From contig NKYR01000003.1 in NCBI GenBank assembly GCA_003184365.1, forward strand, positions 496,001 through 560,000: a DNA stretch of 64,000 nt, given 5' to 3'. Source of the DNA: Evernia prunastri (lineage: Eukaryota; Ascomycota; Lecanoromycetes; Lecanorales; Parmeliaceae). Each line of letters opens with the position of its first letter. Positions within the stretch are counted from its first letter, which is position 1. Below are positions 55,934 to 64,000 of this stretch, piece by piece. The notes beneath the pieces are model-generated. The model did not search any database, had not been told where the DNA came from, and saw nothing but the letters and a program-made list of their open reading frames with translations. Both the position numbers and the translations under genes were made by a program.

Positions 55934-57208
55934 CTACGGTAGTTGTAGGAGCTCCGCAGAACCTTCTCCTCTAGTGCGCATCTTGTGAGTAGACGGTGCC
56001 AAGGGGCGTCTATTTGCTTGCGAGGATTTTGTGACCCTTGCGTTTCCTTGGACAGCGGGAGTCCTTTTTTGCTTGGGCGGCTTTCCTTTGGCGGGTGGGC
56101 GACCTCGAGGACGCTTGGGAGGTAGCTTGTCTTGATTATCCGTGATTGTCCTTGTGCTAGCGGACGGGCGACCTCGAGGACGCTTGGTGGGTAACTCATC
56201 TTGATCCTTCGTGACCGACTTTGTGCTAGCGGCCGGGCGACCTCTCGGACGCCTAGGGGTTGAGATCTCAACGTTCTCTGCCGGTCTTGCGTTGATGGCC
56301 GGGCGGCCTTTCGGACGCTTGGAGGCGGCTGAGTGTTCATCCTCTGTAGTTGACTTCTGTTGAGCGTCTGATCTTTGGGGCATCGTCCTTTTACGAGTTG
56401 ACCTCTCGCCTGCAAGGGTCTTTTCTACTGTGTCTCGCACCTGGTCTTTCAGCCCCGGATGCCCAGAATCAAGTTTGTCGGCTAAAGACTTCCGAGTCGT
56501 CTTTTTGGCTTCTGGTGATTTCGTGATCGACTTTGTGACTCTGTGAGTAGCATTGATTTCAGGTGTTTTTTGACGCTTTCTCGACTTCGGAGCGGCTTTC
56601 GCGGGCGGATGAGCCTTTGCTACATGTAGCTCTGGGAGTGTTACGTCCGGATTTAAGCCCTGGCCAGCCCAGATCGTTGGGTTGATCTCATCCCATACTG
56701 TGACGGGTGGCGGTATGAGAGGATTCGTCCAGGTCACTGCAACGTTGTCTTCATACCTGTCAACCTCTGGGTCGTTCTGTTCCCAGAAGTCATACATTCC
56801 CATGCCAGCTGGCTTGATCCCCCAAAATCTACGTCGTTTGTAGCCAATCGTGTAGACTCGTACTTCTTCATTTGTCAGCTCGTCCCGAAGGTGCTTCCAG
56901 CCTTCCTCCAAATAATTGGGCATAGCCCGACCAAAATGGAAGTCAAACTTCCTGTGCTCCCTTTCGGCCGCCTTCGCCTCAGAGGCTTTTTGGCGGTTTT
57001 CGGGCGTGTCCATTTCGAGTTCCTGGCGGGCTCTTTCGGCGTCTTTCTCTGCGTCCACCGCATCCATCAGCCTTTCTACCTCTGGGTCCCATGGAATCAG
57101 GTTCGGGGAACCGCCATCTTGGGCTCTGTTAGGGGAGCCAGCAGCGAACCCAAAATTGGTCCTGATGCGTGGACTACGAGCAACGTCCGCGAAGATATCT
57201 CTGCTCAT
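55934..57208 (-). CDS. AT-hook DNA-binding protein
   Basis: An intronless frame of 424 residues. Residues about 43-90 are a charged helix (probably a coiled coil). Residues 95-180 look globular with aromatic motifs (RRRFWGIKPAGMGMYDFW, VAVTWTNPLIPPPVTVWDEI). The C-terminal 220 residues are basic and disordered and carry four AT-hooks with the GRP core: KRPKGRP (297-303), RRPRGRP (319-325), KRPRGRP (342-348) and KRPRGRP (365-371), about 23 residues apart. The first three are separated by similar Ser/Thr-rich linkers, so the hooks arose by internal duplication of a ~69-bp unit. AT-hooks bind the minor groove of AT-rich DNA; the protein is likely nuclear. No catalytic domain seen; exact role unknown. 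Confidence 0.87.
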   Translation of the reverse strand: MSRDIFADVARSPRIRTNFGFAAGSPNRAQDGGSPNLIPWDPEVERLMDAVDAEKDAERARQELEMDTPENRQKASEAKAAEREHRKFDFHFGRAMPNYLEEGWKHLRDELTNEEVRVYTIGYKRRRFWGIKPAGMGMYDFWEQNDPEVDRYEDNVAVTWTNPLIPPPVTVWDEINPTIWAGQGLNPDVTLPELHVAKAHPPAKAAPKSRKRQKTPEINATHRVTKSITKSPEAKKTTRKSLADKLDSGHPGLKDQVRDTVEKTLAGERSTRKRTMPQRSDAQQKSTTEDEHSAASKRPKGRPAINARPAENVEISTPRRPRGRPAASTKSVTKDQDELPTKRPRGRPSASTRTITDNQDKLPPKRPRGRPPAKGKPPKQKRTPAVQGNARVTKSSQANRRPLAPSTHKMRTRGEGSAELLQLP

Positions 57209-58768
57209 ACTTCCGCTCTCGGTTGAACTATCTATTCACAGCTTTGGTTACCGACGAGTTGTGTGTGGCCGCTGACCGAGCTGATTTGGGTGTGACGAAA
57301 AGATAAGGCGACCTTATCCAACGCTCAATAGCTCGCAGACGTTCGATCTGAAGCAGCTCAATGGAGGTTTTGATGACTGTTTGCGGATGGATCTGATATG
57401 TTTAACGACAGTTTGGTGATGAAGATTTGCAGCATCTATCTCCTCGAGTTTTCGTAATGAAGGGGGTCGGGATTTGAGGCCCGTCTCATGGACAAACAGT
57501 TGTCAGGACAATTCGCTGCTATGAATAGAGTCTACTTTGTTCGAGCGCGTGTTTTACTTTTTATGGAGGCTGTATGGGTTTATTTGGAGGATGGGTAAGT
57601 ACCTGATGGCTTCACTTGGTCGGTCGAGATTGCCAAGCCGCAGCGTTTCATTTAGCGCTTACACTAGCCTAGGTGCCATGGGAAACCGCGTGCTTCTTCG
57701 GTCTTGATAATTTTTCCATCAAAACCTCAGTAGAGTCTTTTTTTACTACCTTCAAGATATTTCCAATTCTGCTCTCCACAATGCTTGCTGAAAGCTTTTT
57801 TTGAAATCGCCTTCGTGATCATAGTAGGTCCGTAAGTCGACGACTCCGCGGACCGCAAGGAACGAGGGGAACGAGCTAAGTCTTTAGTGCGCGCGGTAGG
57901 ATTAGCCTCAAGTGGGCTACTTCTTCAAAGCCGTTCCGATCAATTAACGACGACGAATCGTATTGTGAGGATTACTGTTGCCTGCCTCCTTCCTTTACCT
58001 TCCTCGTTTCCGATTCGCACCTGAACTTCTGAAGCGATTGGTCCTGCAGTAACAGTACTCTATGCCACCTTGCAGGCTGCATCTCTCAATCTTGCTGTTG
58101 GCACGTAATGTTCTTGCTACCTACTTCGACCACCTTCGTCAAACTCCCGACGCGCCTAATTGCGAAATGACCATACCACAAGCTGAGAACCCATTGGTAT
58201 CTAGACCGAGCGCTGCTCCATCTTACTTCACGCAATTCACATGGCTTTTGAGCATAACAAAAGAATCCTGAGGATCGAATGTCGCACATGGTATCCTAGT
58301 ATAAAGCCTAACCCCCACGAGCGTAGTGGACCTCCTCTGCCTCTGCCTTGCTTCTTTGAGACTGACTGCAAACATCTGCTACCGCTCGACATCTGTGGGT
58401 GGGAAAGGCCCGTAATCGCCGGAGCGTCAAAAATATTTCTGCGCTTGAAACAGTGCTTCATGTTTTCGAAACATCTCGTAATGGGTGGTCCTCGGCCACT
58501 CGTTTGTCCCTGGATGATGCCTAGCGCTGCACGCTGCGCGCTATAACATGCATCTATTTGACTGTCCTCTGCCACGGTAAGATACTTACCATCTTAACAT
58601 TTCGCACTTGGTTGCATTGGTATTTCACCCATCTCTCCCATAGTCCACAACGACCACGCTTCTTGACATCTTCTCCTTCCAGTATTCCAGCTTGGAGACC
58701 CGTGGAATTTCAAGAATCTTCCTGAGACTTTCGAGGCAGTCGCTCATTCGACGTTACACGCAGCACTG
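57209..58768. other. Divergent intergenic region
   Basis: About 1.55 kb between the AT-hook gene and the FHA-kinase gene. A 102-codon frame with an ATG (58241-58546) is moderately protein-like but matches no family; I leave it uncalled. A TATTGTGAGG-CTCCTT pyrimidine-rich stretch precedes 58060. Both promoters should lie here. Confidence 0.45.
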
Positions 58769-61153
58769 ATGGGTGAGCAGAAGCACGGCGGCGCTGTGCT
58801 GTTACCAAATCAAACTTCCGAGCCAATCGTGGCCTTCTACCTCACTCAAGAGACGAATCTACCCGCCAGATTCCAAGGTGAACATCAAGTAGTGACAATC
58901 AACATCCCCACTTCGTCGGGACGAGTAGCGAAAAAGCCTGCATTGAGGGTCACATTTTCGCATGATCAATCCATCGAAGAGCCGGTAGGATTAATTGGGT
59001 TCGGATCTGATCCTCTATGCCACGTCCTCCTCCCTGCAGACGTTGTCACCTCAGTGCATTGCAGGATCTATGCTCAACTCAACTCTGGTCCTCGGGTTTG
59101 GTTAATCGATGATACTTCACCGCAGGGCACACAGCTCAAATATGACCACTCGTCACGCGACAAGCTAAGAGAGACGGTTCACGGTCGTCGCCAAGCAGCC
59201 CTGGGACTAAACTCCATCAGGATCGGCCCCTACATGTTTCTCATCCGAGAACCAGTCAGCAACGCAGAGCTCCGGCGACGCGAAGATTGGTTTCGCCGCA
59301 ATCAGCCCATACCAGTCACACGTTCAATGCTAGACAAACAGCTTGGGGGTCAGCAGTACGACTGGCTTCGAATGAATCTTGTGAGAAGGGGGGGTTTCGG
59401 GGCGGTGTACAGGTACATGGAAAAGCGTACTGCACTTTACGTGGCTATCAAGGTGGAAGAGCTGAAGCACTCGGGAGAGGAAATGCAGGTTAAGAAAGAA
59501 GTCAGATACATGGAAGCTCTGCGTCATGTAAGTTGCACCGAAGAACCGATGACATCTACTAACAATGGTCAGCCTTCTCTCGTGGATTTTCTCTTCTCGG
59601 AATGCGATGGAAAACGGCCTTTATCCACACAATACACGGTAATGCCTCTTTACCTAGGCAATCTTTGGGATCTACTGGTGAAAATTCTGGATACACAAAC
59701 TAAGGAGCGAATACTTGTGCAAGTCTTTGAGGGTATCAATTACATGCATCGATGTCGAGTTCTGCACAGAGACCTCAAGCCTGAAAATATTTTCTGGGTG
59801 AAAGAGTCGCCGGTAGTTGTCAAAGTCGGAGACTATGGCTTGGCGACCTCGCTTGCGGATCATTCTACATTGTTCGAAATGTGTGGCACTGGAGCGTATA
59901 TGGCACCTGAAGTTCTCCGGGGAAACATCGCCCAAAGTACAGCAAGCGATGTATTTTCGCTCGGCGCTACAGCATTCGCCATCCTGGAGTATCAAGTCGT
60001 ACAGCGAAGCTGGTACGAAAGGGGAAACCCACCACAACTTTACAATCGTGCTTTCGAAAACGTCGCCAACTCTCCTCCGAAGCTATACGCCGGTCTGGTC
60101 CAGAGTATGATGGCTCCGAATCCCAAAGACAGACCTTCCCTGGATACATGCATCGAGGTTGTGAAAGAGCACCAGTACAGTTGGAGCAAAGGGACACAAT
60201 TACCACCGATACTAATTGCAGCACCCGTCGCCGCCGTCCCGCAACACACCCCGCAACCAGTAAGTCCCGCAAAACAACAACAAACTCCCCTCGCTCGAGC
60301 CGGGGCATGGGCGATCAAGAGAAATTTACAGCCGTTCGCCCCAGTCAAGAAGCCCGAGAACCGTCAAGCTCCACAGCAAGCCCCAGTGAATTTCAACTAC
60401 AAACATCCGCAAGACCCCATGCCACCCAAAAAGTCAAAGGCGCCGCTCTCGCCGACTGTCGCCATGCAAGCGCCAAAGCCAAGCGAACCGGCACCGATCC
60501 AAGGTGTCAATTTCCAGGACGGCCTACCTTCCTATGAAGAAGCGACAAGGAAAAACCCCTTTGCTAAGTTGGCCGATAGCCGCGAACTTGCCAAAAAGCG
60601 CCGTCGGTCAAAGACCCCTCCGCCGCAGGACTCAGCCGGTCCGGTGGCAGATCAGCGTGCGAAAATAGTGCCCAAACAAGCCAAGAAGTCAAACCTGAAA
60701 CCCTTATCCAACTCGCGCCAAGTCATCCGTCGTTCCCGCGAGCACTACGCCCAAGCCCTGGACATCCGCCGAACAGGGACGGGTCGCATTCGAAAGACTA
60801 CGCTGACGGGTATCAGAGCCGGTGCTCTTGATATCACAGCCGGTGTCATCGACATCGGCAAGGGACTCTACCAGTTTGGCCGCGGATTAGGAACCACGAC
60901 TCGCAATCTCGGCTGCCTTACCGCCGAATCCGTTCTCATGCTGTACGACTTGGCTACAAGAAAAGAGCCGCGTTCTCCTCCGAGTACTGGATTGCTACTG
61001 GGCGTCGATCAAAGGCAAATTCTGCTTAGCATAAGGGCGCACTCTTCCCGGCGGAATCCTGGCAGAGCGGGCGAGGAGCGCGGGGATGGGAGGGGCGTCG
61101 CTGTGGCTGGGGGTAGGAGGGGCGGGTTGAGGAGGATTCGGGAGGGGGTTGAG

Positions 61154-61186
<33 letters not shown>

Positions 61187-61207
61187 GAGGTGAGGGGTGT
61201 GAGGTGA
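58769..61207 (+). CDS. FHA-domain Ser/Thr protein kinase
   Basis: The frame runs 812 codons, or 797 if the 45-bp intron at 59528-59572 is removed. FHA domain about 70-160 (IGFGSDP, TSVHCRI with the phosphopeptide-binding Ser/His, LNSIRIGPYMF). Kinase about 200-460: GGFGAVY loop, VAIK Lys228, HRD Asp320, DYG (340-342, in place of DFG), GTGAYMAPE, a D-FSLG helix and an R-PS-D end. FHA before kinase is the layout of the Mek1/Rad53 checkpoint group, but the Pro/Lys-rich tail (about 470-800) is unlike them. The intron has perfect GTAAGT, TACTAAC and CAG signals and interrupts the conserved RH-PSLVDFL block, so it is real; because it is in frame without a stop, retention would add 15 residues. The last ~60 codons run through a 30-G tract and look non-coding, so the true C-terminus is probably earlier or in another frame. 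Confidence 0.93.
59528..59572 (+). other. In-frame 45-bp intron in the kinase gene
   Basis: Starts GTAAGT, contains the perfect fungal branch site TACTAAC 14 bases before the 3' end, and ends CAG. Length is a multiple of three and has no stop codon, so a gene finder would read through it. Confidence 0.9.
61156..61185. repeat. 30-base G homopolymer
   Basis: Thirty consecutive G on the plus strand, inside a broader G-rich stretch from about 61070 to 61260. Its length is unlikely to be exact in any sequencing technology. It lies in the last codons of the predicted kinase frame, where it would encode about ten Gly. Confidence 0.95.
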
Positions 61208-61535
61208 GGTCGGAGGAGGTGGAGCGGGTGGTTGGTTTTCTTGTTTGGTGGGTATTTGTTGTGTTTGGGCGGGTGGTATGGAATCTGTGGAGGGTCAACG
61301 AATGACAGTTTTTGCTTTTTCTTTCTCTCATTTTCTCATGCATGCGTGGTGGGGAGTTGGCAACATTGCTCTTTCATCTCATTCATTCCTTTACAGTCAG
61401 AGTTCGGGCGGAAGGAGGATCGGGATAGGAATATGGATTTGTGGGGATTAAAACACTCTTTTAGCGTCATGACGATGTAGCTACACGACTCACATAGCTT
61501 CAATTGATGATATAATTGCTTGTACGGTATGCCGC
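61208..61535. other. Short intergenic stretch between convergent genes
   Basis: About 330 bp between the 3' ends of the kinase gene and the minus-strand PheRS gene. G-rich at left, T-rich near 61310. Presumably both terminators. Confidence 0.5.
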
Positions 61536-63380
61536 CTAATCCTTCTCCAACCTCACGGCCGGATTGCTCTCCACAAAGTTCAAGTCCACCTTGTGGCCCA
61601 GCAGCTCCCGGATGTTCTTCACGCCGTACTTGATCATGGTCGGCCTCTCCAGACTCAGACCCCAGCCGTAGATCCTCATGTCCGGCGGCAGACCCATGGG
61701 CTCCAACATCTCCGGCCTGAACATGCCGCTGTTGCCTATCTCCACCCACTTGTCCAGTCCGTCGTGAAAGCCGAAGATCTCCATGCTCGGCTCGGTGTAG
61801 GGGTTGTAGGCGGGCTTGAATCGCAGGCGGTGGATGCCCATTTTTGCGAAAAAGACTTCCATGAAGCCTATGAGTCCTCCGAGGGTCAAGCCGTAGTCTG
61901 CTATGACACCTTCGACTTGGTGGAACTCGGCGAGATGTGTAGCGTCGACGCTTTCATTGCGGAAGACGCGATCGATCGAGAAGTAGCGCGCCGGACGTGG
62001 GTCCGCGGCAAGTTTGTGAAGCATGTAGGTGGAGATTGCAGTGGTGTGTGTTCGGAGGACGAGTTTGAGAGACTCATCGTCATTGTAGGGGTAGCGGTAT
62101 CCTATGGAGCCGTACTTGCCCGTTTCGTGGACCTCTTTTACGTTTTGGAAATATTGCTCGTAGTCTTGCTCAGGCTTTTTCGGTAAAGGTTCCGACGCTG
62201 ATCCATTAGGAAGATGTCGGGTTTCTTGGGGATCTTCACGCGGTCTGTCGGCGTAGGGTGGATCGGAGATGAAGAAGGTGTCTTGTTGGTCGCGTGCGGG
62301 ATGTTGTTGGGGGACGAAGAGGGCGTCGAAGTTCCAGAAGCCGGTCTCGACATACCTAAGAGACTCATTAATGACTGAGTGAGTGTTGACGTAGGCCATC
62401 GCCCTACCTATTGGTTGGCATCTCCTCAAAGCCCATCTCGAAAAAGATCTGTCGGAACTCATGCCGTACTTTGTTCACTACAGGCCAATATTAGTCAAGC
62501 CAACCTCTTTCTCTGCGTCCGAGAGCAGTGAAGGTCCATACGAGGATGTAGAGCCCCACTGCCGGTTGGAGCACCCATAGCTTTGAAATTGTATGGCTTG
62601 AAGCTGACAGTATTCCAGGTCCCACTACTTGGTATCAGCTCTTCTGTTATGCTTTGACACAACCCAACCCTCATACCTGGCCAGCATTTCGGCGGTCAGA
62701 TCTGTCTCTTCTTTGACAAATTGCCTTGCGAACTTCGAGCCCTTGCTAAATTTGTAGCTTATGACCTTATGGGTAGTAATCAATTTCCGCTTCTTAAGGT
62801 CGTTGAGGATCTTGGGATCTGGGTGGGTGCGAGTGCTTTGTATTGTTCGAAGGTGTTCTCGGGATGTGTCTATTATCGACTCTCTCTGCAGAAGCCGTCA
62901 ACTGTGTGGCTTGAGGCGAAGGCCTTTTCCTCTTACGTTGGCCCTCAGAATATCCTTGTCCTTCTTAATCCAGCCCTCTTTGAAAGCTTTGCCCGGCCCG
63001 ATCTTTGCGCTTTCCTGACCAACAGCTTTCTACCATACTCGTCAGCGTACCATGGGCTATCTCGCATCCAGTCGACCTGGCATACAGTTGAGCCAACATA
63101 CGGGCAGATCCGCCATTTTCATACCCTCCACTGCTCGTAATACCGCCTCGAACACCTTCGCCTCGTGACTCCCATTGGCGGCGATATCCTCGGCTTCGGA
63201 GGTCAAGACAGCTTCGTCTCTATCAATAGCCTCATAGACCACCATCTCACGAGACTTTAACCTGTCTAGAGCACTTTTGATTTCCGACGAGGGCGTGGAT
63301 GGGAAGGCATCGGTGCTGAGGATTGGCTTGTCGGTCTGGGACAGGGCGTCCAGGACCTCGGCAGTAAGGTCGATTGCCAT
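61536..63380 (-). CDS. FRS2: Cytosolic phenylalanyl-tRNA synthetase alpha subunit
   Basis: Six minus-strand exons (63102-63380, 62937-63029, 62677-62885, 62542-62624, 62408-62477, 61536-62355) give 517 residues, close to yeast Frs2 (503). With the beta subunit it forms the alpha2-beta2 enzyme that charges tRNA-Phe. N-terminal winged-helix region about 1-160; linker with DPKILNDLKKRKLI near 145-158; class II catalytic core with motif 1 (SGALHPLNKVRHEFRQIF), YVETGFWNFDALF, the FVPQQHPARD-QDTFF loop, motif 2 (FSIDRVFRNESVDATHLAEFHQVEG) and motif 3 (GWGLSLERPTMIKYG). All junctions are in phase and reconstruct conserved blocks. The start at 63380 matches the family's N-terminus. An insert (about residues 310-335, Pro/Arg/Glu-rich) lies after the DPP segment. 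It is head to head with the GH47 gene. Confidence 0.98.
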
Positions 63381-63695
63381 GGCAAAGTGTAGAGCTTTTC
63401 GAGCTATGATAAGAGCTCTGTTCTGTCTGTCTCTCCGTCCATTGTGTGTGTCATCGCGAGCAGTCGCATATTGACTCAAAAAGCTTCCAAAGAAATCCGA
63501 TGCCAAGGCCGAGCGGAAGCTAGTCTCGAAACAGCGGCGGCCGAGCGGCGGAGCTGGAGAATAGTGTCCTCCTTGCATCCTTCAACGAGCAGCTCCATCT
63601 GCTGAGCCATTCTCGAGGAGGCTGTCATGCAATGTTCGATCCTTACTCAATCCGTACCCTTCCTATGTCTTTAGCTCATCACTTTTCCTTTTGTG
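63381..63695. promoter_or_regulatory. Bidirectional promoter region, PheRS / GH47
   Basis: Only 315 bp separate the divergent start codons of the PheRS alpha gene and the mannosidase-like gene, so both promoters must share this space. No TATA consensus was seen. Confidence 0.55.
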
Positions 63696-64000
63696 ATGCC
63701 CCTACGATGCTGGAAGTCCGGCAGTCGCTTTACTCGCCTTCGGGGACTACTTTTGCTGCCATGTCTCCTCATTCTTGCTCTCTTGGCAGGCGGTGGGTGG
63801 ACGATGACAAATGGCGAGATCAAAGAAATGAGGTCCGAACATGAATACTTCCAGATGTCATTTAGCTAAAAAGTGGCGACAGGCTAGAGGCTGAGCATAT
63901 GTTCTATCATGGCTTCGACAACTACATGAAGCATGCTTTCCCAGAGGACGAGCTGAAACCTATCTCTTGCAGACCATTGACGCGAGATCGCGCCAACCCT
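63696..64000 (+). CDS. ER GH47 mannosidase-like protein (EDEM/Htm1), 5' part
   Basis: Two exons are visible (63696-63832, 63883 to the window edge); the gene continues to the right. The N-terminus is a basic stretch followed by a hydrophobic signal sequence (RGLLLLPCLLILALLAGGG, about 17-35). Exon 2 begins the glycoside hydrolase family 47 domain with MFYHGFDNYMKHAFPEDEL and SCRPLTRDRANP, the hallmark of the ER-degradation-enhancing (EDEM/Htm1/Mnl1) group, which trims mannose from misfolded glycoproteins and marks them for degradation. About 85 residues are seen of an expected 800 or more. The donor GTCCGA is non-standard, but the 50-bp intron has a good acceptor and joins the frames in phase. 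Catalytic acids lie outside the window. Confidence 0.92.

Noticed and set aside
58241..58546. 102-codon frame upstream of the FHA-kinase
   Set aside because: It has an ATG and moderate composition but no recognisable domain, and a similar-sized frame lies on the other strand.

Overview
The window is nuclear DNA of a filamentous ascomycete (Pezizomycotina-like). Most genes carry short spliceosomal introns of about 45-170 bp with GT...AG ends. There are fungus-only families: a Zn2Cys6 regulator, a Kre9-type wall protein, a Grg1/CCG-1-type stress protein, an Atg22 transporter and a secreted class II-type peroxidase. Genes are monocistronic, lie on both strands and are separated by long non-coding stretches. 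I cannot name the class or species. I rebuilt exon-intron models by hand, using reading phase at each junction, and give exon coordinates in the entries.

Layout. 1-13 kb: a catalytic-domain-only HMG-CoA reductase, a secreted protein built from two copies of one cysteine module, an unknown basic protein (minus strand) and an 11-exon haem peroxidase. 13-17 kb: a frame-disrupted NYN-like relic, then about 2 kb of decayed tandem repeat ending in four recognisable copies of a 159-bp unit. 16.8-26 kb: an unknown gene with a partial exon-intron duplication, a four-helix membrane protein, a Grg1-like gene (minus), a purine phosphoribosyltransferase (HPT1-like), a small RING-like protein and an Atg22-family transporter. 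26-29 kb: low-complexity, gene-poor DNA with an 8-bp minisatellite that runs into an ambiguous base. 28.8-39 kb: a Kre9-domain membrane protein, a single-pass surface protein (minus), a Zn2Cys6 factor and a DUF1275 membrane protein. 39-43 kb: a cytochrome P450 pseudogene (minus) beside an intact Tri3-type acyltransferase. 44-50 kb: a 1000-residue wall/GPI-type repeat protein and an ankyrin gene whose 5' half looks decayed. 50-64 kb: acyl-protein thioesterase, a large membrane glycoprotein (minus), an AT-hook protein (minus), an FHA-kinase, the phenylalanyl-tRNA synthetase alpha chain (minus) and, running off the right edge, an ER GH47 mannosidase-like gene.

How they fit. Housekeeping genes (PheRS alpha, HPT1, thioesterase, EDEM-like mannosidase) mix with surface and secreted proteins and a few genes of secondary-metabolism type (solo HMG-CoA reductase, P450 relic, Tri3-like acyltransferase). 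The latter are scattered over about 40 kb with no backbone synthase, so I do not call a biosynthetic cluster. No rRNA, tRNA, CRISPR array or intact transposon was recognised. I found no clear new multi-gene system. The most unusual items are the solo HMG-CoA reductase, the duplicated exon-intron unit at 17.6 kb, the 159-bp array, and several half-decayed genes.
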